Source: Candidatus Mycobacterium methanotrophicum
Lineage (GTDB): Bacteria > Actinomycetota > Actinomycetes > Mycobacteriales > Mycobacteriaceae
DNA: 64,000 bases
Direction: 5' to 3'
Assembly: GCF_023515995.1 (NCBI RefSeq)
Contig: NZ_CP097320.1
Coordinates: 4,526,001-4,590,000 of the forward strand
The translations under genes were made by a program, and so were the position numbers. Below the pieces are notes generated by a model. It was not told where the DNA came from. It did no database searches and saw only the letters and a program-made list of their open reading frames with translations. How positions within the stretch are numbered: position 1 is the first letter of the stretch; the number at the start of each line of letters is the position of its first letter. Positions 1-8,129 of the stretch are shown piece after piece.

Positions 1-154
1 GGGTCAGCGCAAACGCTATGTCGCGACCAGCGAGCACCGAGAACCAGCCCAGCTTGCCGGCTTCCTCCAGGCTCCCGGTCGCGGCGACGCCGTAGCGACG
101 AAGGTTGGCGGTTGCCCGCGGGAAGCGGGATCGCAGCACTTGAGCCGTCGTCAT
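1..154 (-). CDS. yrbE1B: Mce-associated permease YrbE1B, N-terminal part (runs off the window)
   Basis: Only the first 51 codons are present, reading MTTAQVLRSRFPRATANLRR and then a stretch ending near RDIAFALT. It begins one base after the yrbE1A stop codon, so the two are tightly coupled. YrbE proteins are MlaE-type membrane permeases that work in pairs with the secreted Mce proteins in lipid or fatty-acid import. Assigned as YrbE1B from position behind yrbE1A and the conserved N-terminal style; the fragment alone would not separate it from other YrbE B subunits. Confidence 0.8.
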   Translation of the reverse strand, partial: MTTAQVLRSRFPRATANLRRYGVAATGSLEEAGKLGWFSVLAGRDIAFALT

Positions 155-155
155 C

Positions 156-980
156 TCAGATCGCCCCCGTTCCGAACCGCACACCGATGGCGGTCAGCAC
201 CACGTTCACCGCGTACAAAAGGACCACGGCCATCACCACGGTCTCGTTGACGGCGACCCCCAGACCTTTTGCGCCGCCCTTCGTGGTCAGCCCCCGGTAG
301 CAGCCCACCAGGCCAGCGATCAGCCCGAAGATCAAGGCTTTGACCGTTGCGACGACTACCTCGGGCAGTCCGACGATAAACGTCAGCGAGGAAAGGTAGG
401 CGCCCCCCGAGATATTCTGCAGGTAGACCCCGAAGATATAGCCGCCCACCAGGCCGATCATGCTCACCAGGCCGTTGAGCAGCATCGCGACCGTGCACAT
501 GGCCAGGACCCGGGGCGCCACCAGCCGGTGGATGGGGTCGATGCCGAGCACCTCCATCGCGTCGATTTCCTCCCGGATGGTGCGGGCGCCCAGGTCCGCG
601 CAGATCGCCGTCGCACACGCGCCGGCGACCACCAGCACGGTCACGATCGGGCCGATCTGGGTGATCACAGCGACCGCCGTGCCCGCGCCCGAGACGTCGC
701 CGAGGCCGACTTGGATCAGCAGGACGTTGAACGTGAAAACGAAAAGCACCGTCACCGGCACCGAAACCGCCATGGTCGGGAAAAGCGAGACCCTGACGAT
801 AAACCAGCACTGCAAGACGAACTCTTGCCACTGGAACGGCGGGCGGAATAGCGCCTTGCCGGTCAGCACACACATCCGGAAGAACCCGCCGGCGAGAACC
901 AGCGGCGGACCCAGGCGGTCCCGGGTGAAATCGGTGAGCCGTGGCTGCGTGGTCGTCACGGGCACCCCGGTACAAGGCAA
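156..980 (-). CDS. yrbE1A: Mce-associated permease YrbE1A (MlaE family)
   Basis: A 274-residue MlaE-type permease with several hydrophobic helices and the family block around residues 125-155 (GACATAICADLGARTIREEI followed by DAMEVLGIDPIHR). It should sit in the inner membrane as half of the permease of the Mce1 lipid-import complex. The longest frame starts at a TTG; a GTG at 959 (VTTTQPRL) is an equally good start, and neither has a strong ribosome site. Upstream lies a 200-bp gene-free leader and then a ruined fadD5, which in H37Rv is the first gene of this operon. The mce1 number is inferred from the neighbouring Rv0164-Rv0161 orthologues. Confidence 0.85.
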   Translation of the reverse strand: MPCTGVPVTTTQPRLTDFTRDRLGPPLVLAGGFFRMCVLTGKALFRPPFQWQEFVLQCWFIVRVSLFPTMAVSVPVTVLFVFTFNVLLIQVGLGDVSGAGTAVAVITQIGPIVTVLVVAGACATAICADLGARTIREEIDAMEVLGIDPIHRLVAPRVLAMCTVAMLLNGLVSMIGLVGGYIFGVYLQNISGGAYLSSLTFIVGLPEVVVATVKALIFGLIAGLVGCYRGLTTKGGAKGLGVAVNETVVMAVVLLYAVNVVLTAIGVRFGTGAI

Positions 981-1181
981 CCCGGAGCCTCGCGGCGAAG
1001 CAGCCGATGGTGTCGCACGCCTCCTCCTTGCCCCGACCCTAGGTGCGTGGCCTCCGTCTCCCTACTCGCAGGTAGTTAAGACAGACCACAGGACTGTACC
1101 CGATGATCTCGTGGGCACGCATAGCATTGGCACTATTAGCCTTTCGTCTAGTTGACCTGCGAGTTCTGCGCTATCTCAGGT

Positions 1182-1920
1182 TCAACCGTCCCTTGCCGGA
1201 TCCGTTGACGTGTAAGCGCTTTGAGAGGCGTCGGCGGCACCGGTCGAGACCCCATAGCGCGCCCGCAATTCGGTCTTCAAAACCTTCCCTGCGGGGTTGC
1301 GCGGCAGCGCGTCGACGATCATGTCCTTTTTGCGGTCGACCACCCAGACGTAACCATCGGAGTCCATCCGAACCAGGTCGCCGGAGTGGAACCAGCCGCC
1401 CGCAAACGCCTCAGCCGTCCCCTCCGGGTTATTCCAATAGCCGCTCATCGATGTGGGTGCACGATAAACAATTTCACCGACCTCGCCGACGGGAACGTCG
1501 TTCATGTTCTCGTCGACCGCGCGGGCAGCCGCGGTCGGTATCACACGGTCGGTATCACCTTGCCCACCGAGCCGCGTTTGGCGATCGCGTCTTCGCCGAG
1601 CAGCGTGCAGGTCACCGGCGACATCTCCGTTTGGCCAAAGGCGGCCAGAATCTGCGTCCCGGGAAAGGTTTCCGACATCTGGTCGCAGCAGCGTCTCGGA
1701 TGCCGGTGCGGCACCCCATGCCATCATCCGCAATTTCACGTCGCGCGGATTCGCCTGCTGCGCATCGCATACCGCCTGCCACTGCGCGGGCACCACGAAG
1801 ATCCCGGTGACCTTCTCGGTCGCCAGCACGTCGAACAGGCGCCCCGGGTCGAACGCGCCCCGCGGATGGATCACGCGCGCGCCGGCTCACCGAAACGCTG
1901 GACCGCAGCGGCATCTGGGA
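1182..1920 (-). pseudogene. fadD5: fadD5 remnant (fatty-acid-CoA ligase), truncated and frameshifted
   Basis: AMP-binding enzyme fragment. Recognisable parts are MIHPRGAFDPGRLFDVL, PVGEVGEIVYRAPTSMSGYW and WFHSGDLVRMDSDGYVWVVD, ending in LPRNPAGKVLKTELR. The N-terminal half of the enzyme is absent. Roughly 1555-1695 is read in a shifted frame, so two compensating frameshifts are needed. The segment between RKKDMIV and DALPRNP, about 80 residues including the conserved SGGEN turn, is deleted. It cannot make an active ligase. Position directly ahead of yrbE1A identifies it as fadD5. It abuts the Rv0164 orthologue with no mce1R between. Confidence 0.85.
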
Positions 1921-2364
1921 CTAGCCCGCCGACGACAATTCCTCGGCGCGCCGCTTGAGGTTTTCGGCGAGGTAGTCCAAGACGTTGTCCGCCAGCTTTT
2001 TCACCATCGGCGCGGGAACCGGCATCGTGGGCTCGACGTCCATGTCCACCGTCAGCAGCGACGTCGCACCCATCTCGACGACGCTGAACAGCTGGTCCTG
2101 CTTTTTGAACAGATTGCCCTGCTGCATCACGGTCTGAATTTGGTTGGGGCTCGGGTAGTAGACCGCCTGGATCAACGTGTCCTCGATGCCCTCGTACGCA
2201 GCGTCAAGGCGTAACTGGCTGGGGCGTCCGTCGTCGTAGCGGGCCAGCACCCAGAGCCCCTTTATCTCTTGGTTCCACTGCGGGTAGGACTCGAAGTCGG
2301 CGACGATGGCCAGAATCTTGGCCGCGTCGGCGGCGACTTCGACGGTCTTGCTCACAAAAGGCAT
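1921..2364 (-). CDS. SRPBCC/polyketide-cyclase family protein (Rv0164, TB18.5-like)
   Basis: A 147-residue START/SRPBCC fold protein: MPFVSKTVEVAADAAKILAI, then a VADFESYPQWNQEIKG motif and VYYPSPNQIQTVMQQGNLF. It closely resembles H37Rv Rv0164. The family has a hydrophobic cavity that binds lipids or aromatic ligands, but no substrate is known for this member. It lies 24 bp downstream of the thioesterase gene on the same strand, so the two are probably co-transcribed. Its stop codon is next to the fadD5 remnant, so a deletion endpoint lies right at its 3' end. Confidence 0.85.
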   Translation of the reverse strand: MPFVSKTVEVAADAAKILAIVADFESYPQWNQEIKGLWVLARYDDGRPSQLRLDAAYEGIEDTLIQAVYYPSPNQIQTVMQQGNLFKKQDQLFSVVEMGATSLLTVDMDVEPTMPVPAPMVKKLADNVLDYLAENLKRRAEELSSAG

Positions 2365-2388
2365 TGGCCGAGCATAACGAGCGGCGGC

Positions 2389-2877
2389 TTAACCGACGCT
2401 GACCGTGGACAACAGCGCGCGAACGGCGTCCGGGATGGGTACCGGTCGACGGCTGGTGCGGTCGATGTAGACGTGCACCCAATGTCCGAGTGCGGCGATC
2501 TTCTGCTCTACTGCGTCTTCTGCGGCGGCCAGTTCTTCGGTCGCCCGGAAGACACCGAGACGATAGGTGATACTGCTGCGCCCGAGCCGGGTCACCGCCA
2601 CACCGACGACAAGCCGTTGCGGAAAATGCAGTTCGGAGAAGTAGCGGCAGCCCGATTCGGCGACGATGCCCTGCGCCGTCGTCGTCACCGGGTCCACAGC
2701 GACATTCGAGTTGATCCAGCCGTTGATCGCGGTGTCGAAAAGCTGGTAGTACACCGCGTTGTTGAGATGGCCGAACATGTCGTTGTCGGCCCAGCGGGTG
2801 AGCACCGGCCAGTGCACCGGAAAATCTTGGCTGGTGAGCGCGTCCGAGTCGGGCGGATCCGCAGAAAACGGAGTCAT
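2389..2877 (-). CDS. Acyl-CoA thioesterase, hotdog fold (Rv0163 orthologue)
   Basis: A 162-residue protein of the 4-hydroxybenzoyl-CoA thioesterase type. The catalytic block RWADNDMFGHLNNAVYYQLF carries the Asp expected for hydrolysis of acyl-CoA thioesters. I chose the ATG at 2877 (MTPFSADPPDSD) because the longer frame adds 26 unlike residues that overlap the divergent adhE1. Only 14 bp separate the two start codons, so the divergent promoters must overlap the coding regions or the transcripts be leaderless. Confidence 0.85.
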   Translation of the reverse strand: MTPFSADPPDSDALTSQDFPVHWPVLTRWADNDMFGHLNNAVYYQLFDTAINGWINSNVAVDPVTTTAQGIVAESGCRYFSELHFPQRLVVGVAVTRLGRSSITYRLGVFRATEELAAAEDAVEQKIAALGHWVHVYIDRTSRRPVPIPDAVRALLSTVSVG

Positions 2878-2891
2878 GGTTGTATTCGACC

Positions 2892-4001
2892 ATGGGAAAG
2901 ATCCGCGGCGGCGTGCTGGAGCACATCGGATCGCCGCGGCCGTATGCGGCTTCAAGGCCCATCAACGTCACCGAGATCGACCTGGCCCCACCCGGCCGCG
3001 AGGAATTGCAGGTGCGCATCGAGGCCGCCGGTGTGTGCCACTCCGACCTGTCGGTGGTCGACGGCAACCGGGTGCGGCCGACGCCGATGCTGCTGGGGCA
3101 CGAGGCGGCCGGAATCGTCGAGCAGGTCGGCGACGGCGTGACCGACGTGACCGTCGGCCAACGCGTCGTGATGACATTCCTGCCGCGATGTGGGCACTGC
3201 GCGGCGTGCGCCACCGAGGGCCTGACACCGTGTGAACCCGGCAGCGCCGCGAACAACGCCGGGACCTTGCTCGGCGGTGGAATGCGGCTGAGCCGCGGCG
3301 GCTCGGCCGTCTATCACCATTTGGGGGTTTCCGGCTTCGCCACCCACGCCGTCGTGCACCGCAACAGTGTCGTTGCGGTGCCGGCCGACGTCCCGCCGCC
3401 CGTCGCGGCGCTACTGGGTTGCGCGGTACTGACCGGCGGCGGCGCCGTGCTCAACGTGGGCAAGCCAGCGCCCGGTCAGATGCTGGCCGTCGTCGGTCTC
3501 GGTGGTGTCGGCATGGCGGCGGTGCTGACCGCGTTGGCCCACGACGATGTCGGAGTGGTCGCGGTCGACCAGCTACCCGAGAAGCTGACGACCGCTTCGG
3601 GTTTCGGCGCACACCAGACCTATACACCGCGGGCGGCCATCGCCGCCGGTGTCAAAGCGCCCGTCGTCATCGAGGCGGCGGGTCATCCCTCCGCACTGCA
3701 GACGGCGATCGACCTGACGGCTCCCGGCGGCCGTACCATCACTGTCGGCCTGCCGCGGCCGGACGCCCGGATCAGCTTGTCGCCACTGGGTTTTGTCGCC
3801 GAGGGCCGGTCGCTGATCGGCAGCTACCTCGGATCGGCGGTACCGGCACGCGACATTCCGCGGTTCGTCGAGCTGTGGCGCGCGGGCCGGCTGCCGGTGG
3901 AATCGCTGGTGTCGTCCGCGGTCGGGCTCGACGACGTCAATGCGGCGATGGATCACCTGGCCGACGGAACGACGCTGCGCCAGTTGATCAGCTTCGGCTA
4001 G
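2892..4001 (+). CDS. adhE1: Zinc-type alcohol dehydrogenase AdhE1 (Rv0162c orthologue)
   Basis: A 369-residue medium-chain dehydrogenase. The N-terminal GroES-like domain has the catalytic zinc motif GVCHSDL (Cys plus Ser/Asp) and GHEAAGIVEQVG; a structural-zinc Cys cluster follows as CGHCAACATEGLTPC. The Rossmann domain shows GLGGVGMAAV around residue 200. It should oxidise alcohols or reduce aldehydes with NAD(P). ATG 2892 was preferred over the in-frame TTG at 2880. It is divergent from the thioesterase gene, as in H37Rv. Confidence 0.85.
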   Translation: MGKIRGGVLEHIGSPRPYAASRPINVTEIDLAPPGREELQVRIEAAGVCHSDLSVVDGNRVRPTPMLLGHEAAGIVEQVGDGVTDVTVGQRVVMTFLPRCGHCAACATEGLTPCEPGSAANNAGTLLGGGMRLSRGGSAVYHHLGVSGFATHAVVHRNSVVAVPADVPPPVAALLGCAVLTGGGAVLNVGKPAPGQMLAVVGLGGVGMAAVLTALAHDDVGVVAVDQLPEKLTTASGFGAHQTYTPRAAIAAGVKAPVVIEAAGHPSALQTAIDLTAPGGRTITVGLPRPDARISLSPLGFVAEGRSLIGSYLGSAVPARDIPRFVELWRAGRLPVESLVSSAVGLDDVNAAMDHLADGTTLRQLISFG

Positions 4002-4039
4002 GTCTGCCGAGCCCTCATCGCGTTATGTGCGCCGTGACT

Positions 4040-4219
4040 CCAGCTCGCCCGGTCGGCGTCCGGCCCGGTCTCGCCGTAGCCGGTGATCAGCCCGTAAACC
4101 AGGCGGGGGTTGTCCGGGGCTATCGACTCGAAGTCGAATCCCGGACGCCGCAACGCGCCGGGGCGCACGTTGGTGACGAACACGTCTGCGCCGCTGATCA
4201 ATTCGAGAGCCATGCGGAC
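4040..4219 (-). pseudogene. CoA-transferase family III (CaiB-type) remnant, internal segment, inverted
   Basis: The minus strand encodes a CaiB/BaiF segment running from MALELISGADVFVTNVRPGA to PDNPRLVYGLITGYGETGPD. No start and no C-terminal half. The segment that should precede it in the enzyme lies immediately beside it on the opposite strand (4217-4392), so the gene has been broken by an inversion. H37Rv has nothing between the adhE1 and Rv0161 orthologues here. Confidence 0.75.
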
Positions 4220-4392
4220 GTCGCCAAAATCGAGCCGCCGGCCGGAGACCCCGCGCGCCTGTTCGGCCGGATGTTGGGACTCGACGTGGGACGTCAGCCC
4301 GCCGTTCGAGATGGACAATCGCTCCAAGCGCAGCGTCGTCCTCGATCTGGCCAGCGGCGAAGGCCACCGCGCCGCCGATTGGCTCACCAGGA
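4217..4392 (+). pseudogene. CoA-transferase family III (CaiB-type) remnant, upstream segment
   Basis: The plus strand encodes AKIEPPAGDPARLFGRMLGL, then after a one-base frameshift PPFEMDNRSKRSVVLDLASG. These are the consecutive conserved blocks of CaiB/BaiF CoA-transferases that normally come just before the ALELISGADVFVTNVRPGA block now found inverted at 4040-4219. The junction between the two orientations is near 4217-4223. Not functional. Confidence 0.7.
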
Positions 4393-4448
4393 CCGCCGAT
4401 CAGCCACGATGCGTTGGGGCCCGGCTAAGATTTGGTGGCCAGCTACTG

Positions 4449-4471
4449 GTGACACGAAAACAGCGTGACAC
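4449..4471. promoter_or_regulatory. Direct repeat GTGACAC upstream of a TetR gene
   Basis: GTGACAC occurs at 4449-4455 and again at 4465-4471, 28-50 bp before the TetR start codon. The 16-bp spacing could place two half-sites on one face of the helix. It may be an autoregulatory site; no palindrome supports it, so this is tentative. Confidence 0.3.
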
Positions 4472-4498
4472 TTCGGGCTATTTTTGTAAAGTATAGGT

Positions 4499-5035
4499 AT
4501 GGAGCAGACGGCGGCCATTGAAGGCGACAGCACGACGCAGCAGCGGATCCTCGCGGCTACGGCGGAGGTGCTCAGCCGCAACGGTAAGCGCAAGCTCAGC
4601 CTGTCCGACGTCGCTTCGCAGGCCAGGGTGTCGCGGCCAACGCTCTACCGCTGGTTCGCTTCGAAGGAGGAGCTGCTTTCGGCGTTCTCCCATTACGAAC
4701 GACAAACCTTCGAAAGCGGTATGAGCCGGGCGACGGCCGGCCTCAAGGGGGCCGACAAGCTCGACGCCGCGCTGCGGTTCATCGTCGAGTATCAGCACTC
4801 CTACACCGGCGTGCGCATGGTCGACATCGAGCCGGAGCATGTGATCAGCCAGTTCTCACACGTCATCCCGCAGATGCGGGATGGTTTGCAGCGGCTGATA
4901 CCCGGGCCCAACGCTGCGGTCAAAGCCGCCACCGCGATTCGAGTAGCGTCCTCGCACTACATGATCCGTAGCGACGACGCCGACCAATTCCTCGCCCAAC
5001 TACGCCATGCGGTGGGAATCAAAAGCTCCGACTAA
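4499..5035 (+). CDS. TetR-family transcriptional regulator
   Basis: A 178-residue regulator. The N-terminal helix-turn-helix runs from about residue 15 to 60 (QQRILAATAEVLSRNGKRKL, then VSRPTLYRWFASKEEL). The C-terminal ligand domain is short and of unknown specificity. Its stop codon overlaps that of the convergent FAD-oxidase gene by four bases. It lies inside the segment that also holds the broken CoA-transferase, so it may once have regulated that gene; this is inference from position only. Confidence 0.8.
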   Translation: MEQTAAIEGDSTTQQRILAATAEVLSRNGKRKLSLSDVASQARVSRPTLYRWFASKEELLSAFSHYERQTFESGMSRATAGLKGADKLDAALRFIVEYQHSYTGVRMVDIEPEHVISQFSHVIPQMRDGLQRLIPGPNAAVKAATAIRVASSHYMIRSDDADQFLAQLRHAVGIKSSD

Positions 5036-6384
5036 TCGAACAGCACCGCGGCATTGAGGTAGCCGGTCGGGTCGAAAGCCGTCTTCAGCGTCCGCATCGC
5101 CGCGATGTCGGCGCCCTCGCGTGACATGCCGACGTACTTGCGCTTACGGCTGCCCACGCCGTGCTCAGAGCTGACGTTGCCGCCGGATGCTGCGATCAGG
5201 TCCATCATCGCCGCGTACAGGTCGCGCTCCTGCTCGGCGCCGCATCGCAGCACGTTGAGATGCAGATTGCCCTCCCCGATGTGCCCGAACAGCACGCCGA
5301 TCGCGTCGGGCGCACGCCGGCGCAGCAACGCGTCCGCGCCACGGGCGAACGCGGGAACCGCCGAAATCGGCAGCGCCACATCAAATTTCACCGGCGGCCC
5401 GTAGACGCCGAGCACCTCGGCTATCGATTCGCGCACCCGCCACAAGCGTTGTTGCGCAACCGGATCGACGCCCACCGCCGGCTCTCCGCAAGTCCGCACT
5501 CCCGTCAGCGCCTCGGCTAGCCGCTCGGTTTGATCGTGATCCGACGCCAGCTCCACCAATAGCAACCAGTCACCGCGGACCGGCGCCGCCGCACCTAGAT
5601 GCTCGCCGGTCAGCGCGGCCGCTCGGCCGTCGACCAGTTCCAGGGCGGCGATGGCGTCCAAGTCTCGAAACAGCCGGCCGGCGTCGACCAGCGCTGCTAG
5701 GTCGTCGAAGCCGCACACGGCCGTCACTCGATGCGACGGATCGGGGTGCAGCCGCAGATCAAGTGCGGTGATCACACCCAGCGTTCCTTCGGCGCCGACG
5801 AACAGCGACGGCAAGTCATAGCCGGTGTTGTCGGCCCGCACGCGGGAGTGCCGTCGCATCAGCGACCCGTCGGGCAATGCAACGTCCAGTCCGACGACCT
5901 GCGCGCCCATGTTGCCGTAGCGCAGGGTGCGCAGCCCGCCGGCGTTGGTCGAGGCCATCCCGCCGACGGTGGCGGTGTCGCGCGCCGCCAGGTCGACACC
6001 GAACAGCAGGCCGGCCTTTATCGCCGCGCGCTGTACAGCAGCCAGGGCGGACCCTCCCTCAACCGCCACACGGCGCTCCAGCGCGTCGACATCGCTTATG
6101 GCGCAGAGCCGTTCGGTCGACAACAGCACATCATCGTGCTCGGGTACGGTGCCGGCCACTAAAGAAGTGCGACCGCCCTGAATCGTGACGTGCGTCCCAG
6201 CGTCCCGGCACAGCCGCAGTACCTCGGCAACTTCGTCCGCCGAGCCCGGACGCACCAATGCGCTCGCCCGCCCGCGATAGCGGCCGGTGTGGTCGACGCT
6301 GCGGCCGGCCAGCACATCGGGGTCGGTGCTGACGTGACTTGGGCCCACCACCGATGACACGGCTCGCAGCACGGTCGAAGTCAT
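5032..6384 (-). CDS. FAD-linked oxidase, GlcD/D-lactate dehydrogenase type (Rv0161 orthologue)
   Basis: A 450-residue flavoprotein of the VAO/GlcD family. The FAD-binding type 4 domain (residues about 35-215) has TIQGGRTSLVAGTVP and TVGGMASTNAGGLRTLRYGN. The FAD-oxidase C domain ends with GHIGEGNLHLNVL (metal and substrate histidines) and SSEHGVGSRKRKYVGM. Such enzymes oxidise 2-hydroxy acids such as glycolate, D-lactate or D-2-hydroxyglutarate and pass electrons to an acceptor; the substrate here cannot be read from sequence. Monocistronic by layout. Confidence 0.85.
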   Translation of the reverse strand: MTSTVLRAVSSVVGPSHVSTDPDVLAGRSVDHTGRYRGRASALVRPGSADEVAEVLRLCRDAGTHVTIQGGRTSLVAGTVPEHDDVLLSTERLCAISDVDALERRVAVEGGSALAAVQRAAIKAGLLFGVDLAARDTATVGGMASTNAGGLRTLRYGNMGAQVVGLDVALPDGSLMRRHSRVRADNTGYDLPSLFVGAEGTLGVITALDLRLHPDPSHRVTAVCGFDDLAALVDAGRLFRDLDAIAALELVDGRAAALTGEHLGAAAPVRGDWLLLVELASDHDQTERLAEALTGVRTCGEPAVGVDPVAQQRLWRVRESIAEVLGVYGPPVKFDVALPISAVPAFARGADALLRRRAPDAIGVLFGHIGEGNLHLNVLRCGAEQERDLYAAMMDLIAASGGNVSSEHGVGSRKRKYVGMSREGADIAAMRTLKTAFDPTGYLNAAVLFD

Positions 6385-6442
6385 GGCGAGGGTGTATCAC
6401 ACGCCTGCTGGGCCGCGTGATGCAGGATTAGGAACCGTGAGC

Positions 6443-6535
6443 ATGCAGCGTGAGGATGTCTGGTTCAACTCAGGTCACGACCGGATCAGTGCGTGGCTGT
6501 ACCGACCGACAGGCAACGCACCCTGCTATCTCGCC
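6443..6535 (+). pseudogene. Alpha/beta-hydrolase remnant (first ~30 codons)
   Basis: MQREDVWFNSGHDRISAWLY followed by RPTGNAPC is the typical beginning of a mycobacterial alpha/beta hydrolase, where a VVMAHG oxyanion segment should follow. Here homology stops and the sequence runs into the vapBC operator region. The nucleophile and the rest of the enzyme are missing, so this is a 5' stump, probably cut when the vapBC segment was inserted or its surroundings deleted. Confidence 0.55.
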
Positions 6536-6562
6536 CGTGAAGCTATCAGCTTGTCGAAGCCA

Positions 6563-6601
6563 CAGAAGTGTTACACCGTGGTCATAGGTGGTACACTTCT
6601 G
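6563..6601. promoter_or_regulatory. Inverted-repeat operator just before vapB
   Basis: CAGAAGTGTTACACC (6563-6577) and GGTGGTACACTTCTG (6587-6601) form a 15-bp inverted repeat with two mismatches and a 9-bp centre, ending two bases before the vapB ATG at 6604. TACACT at 6592-6597 is placed as a -10 element for a leaderless transcript. This fits autoregulation by a VapBC complex, which is established for the family; binding here is inferred. Confidence 0.65.
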
Positions 6602-6603
6602 GC

Positions 6604-6867
6604 ATGCCAACCACCCGCCCGCGCCATCAGGTGACGGAGACGCCGCAGGTAGCCCGCGCGCTCGACCTCGCCGCCAACCGATGGCCCGGCGAGTCGCGCT
6701 CCAAACTGCTGCTGCGCCTGGTCGACATCGGCGGCGGAATCCTTGAACACGAGCAACACACCAGTGACGACGCTCACCGGACGGCTGTGCAAGCAAGCAG
6801 TGGCCGGTATGCCGGGGCGTTCGGACCCGACTATCTCACTGAACTGCGGGCGGACTGGCCCGCGTGA
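6604..6867 (+). CDS. vapB: VapB-type antitoxin
   Basis: An 87-residue protein reading MPTTRPRHQVTETPQVARAL, then ESRSKLLLRLVDIGGG. The N-terminal half looks like a short DNA-binding domain; the C-terminal half, ending GPDYLTELRADWPA, is the likely toxin-binding tail. It overlaps the toxin start by four bases (GTGA), the usual antitoxin-toxin arrangement. The start ATG directly follows the palindromic operator, with no ribosome site, so translation is probably leaderless. Confidence 0.75.
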   Translation: MPTTRPRHQVTETPQVARALDLAANRWPGESRSKLLLRLVDIGGGILEHEQHTSDDAHRTAVQASSGRYAGAFGPDYLTELRADWPA

Positions 6868-7247
6868 TCGCGCTGGACGCCAGCGTCCTGATCGCCCATC
6901 TGAATCCCGCCGACCCACACCACCAGGCCGCGACAGCCATCCTGATTGCCGGCACACCCGGCCAGATGCTTGTCCATACCGTCACCATGGCTGAAGTCCT
7001 CGTTGGCGGCGTCCGCATCGGGCAAGGCGCGGCCATGCTCGACGATTTACAAGCCGCTGGCATCACCGTCGCCCCCCACGACGACGGCGAACCGCTGCGT
7101 CTCGCCGAACTGCGCGCCACCACCGGGCTCAAACTCCCCGACCGCTGCGTCCTCGACATCGCCATCCACCACCATGCGCGCTTGGCGACTTTCGACGACG
7201 CGCTCGCCACCGCCGCCCGACAACGCGGCGTAACGGTCACTAGTTAA
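6864..7247 (+). CDS. vapC: VapC-type PIN-domain ribonuclease toxin
   Basis: A 127-residue PIN domain. Acidic metal-binding residues appear in order: MIALDASVLIAHL (first Asp), MAEVLVGGVRIG (Glu), GLKLPDRCVLDIAIHHHARL (Asp pair) and LATFDDALA (last Asp). PIN toxins cleave RNA, often tRNA or rRNA, and are neutralised by the cognate VapB. GTG start overlapping the vapB stop. In H37Rv this interval carries PE3 and PE4 instead. Confidence 0.85.
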   Translation: MIALDASVLIAHLNPADPHHQAATAILIAGTPGQMLVHTVTMAEVLVGGVRIGQGAAMLDDLQAAGITVAPHDDGEPLRLAELRATTGLKLPDRCVLDIAIHHHARLATFDDALATAARQRGVTVTS

Positions 7248-7589
7248 CTCCAGACGCGCCGCCGTGCAGGCGGTTTTGAGATTCGCCGACGAGGAGCATG
7301 CCCCAGCCACGCGATACCTATCGCATGCAGTTGGTCTGCGATGGGCGACGCGGCGGCATCCGGTCGGAAAGGGCAAAGTGTCCTTTGGTTCTGGGGCCGG
7401 GCGGGCCGACAAGGCCCGACCTTCCGACCGCTTGGACAACGGGGATGCAAGCCGAACGCCGCTTCGAGACCGGGTGAGACAGACCTGCTACCGTTCAAGT
7501 TTGCTTGCTTGGGCCCAGGGCGGTGCGCGACGGTCATTCACCTGCGGAGGGTTCCTCACCCGCCACGCTGTCCGACCCCAGTGATTCGC
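7248..7589. other. Gene-free interval after vapC
   Basis: About 340 bp without a convincing gene. Open frames here have atypical composition and no recognisable motif. It is rich in GGCC/CCGG runs around 7390-7420. I see no tRNA, terminator or insertion-sequence end. Confidence 0.4.
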
Positions 7590-8129
7590 TGGGGCTGGGG
7601 GACCTCACCGATCACCGGCGGCTTTGACAGCGCCCCGGCTACCCCGCTCAGCAGCATCGGATCGGACGAGTCGTTCCTCACGCCGCTTTCGACCATCGGG
7701 TCCTCGGACAACCTCGCCATCCAAGACAACTGGTTGCCCGGAATCGAGGAAGTCTCGGTCCAAACCGGCGAAGACAACGATGTCCTCGCGTTCCTGGTGC
7801 CCGCCGACGGAGATAAACAGCTCGTCGATCTGGTCAACTTCGACGCCCACGACGCTCCGCCGCTGTTCAACCCGGACGCCACCGGCCCGATCGACGTGGG
7901 CGGAGTGCAGCTGGCGTCGCCGCAAGATGGGGCGCTGTTCAACGACCTCGCCAATGCGCTGTTCACCGGCGGCGCCGCAGACTTCGACAACGCGACCACG
8001 TTGTTCGACGACCTGCTCGGCGCCGACCCGTCGGGCGCGGCCAGCGCCGCCGCCGACCCCGCCGATGTCCTCGACGCCGCGGCGAACGACGCTGTCGCCG
8101 CCAACCCCGATGACCGTCCCCGTCATTTA
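7590..8129 (+). pseudogene. Remnant of an acidic, Ala/Asp-rich protein, start lost
   Basis: One plus-strand frame reads as low-complexity but protein-like sequence: SSIGSDESFLTPLSTIGSSD, VSVQTGEDNDVLAFLVPADG, FNDLANALFTGGAADFDNAT and DLLGADPSGAASAAADPADV. It has no convincing start, and the frame runs past 8130 into the antisense of the TetR gene; another frame stops at 8130. Because H37Rv has PE-PPE-domain genes (PE3/PE4) at this point, it may be the tail of such a gene, but no PE or PE-PPE motif survives. Confidence 0.35.
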
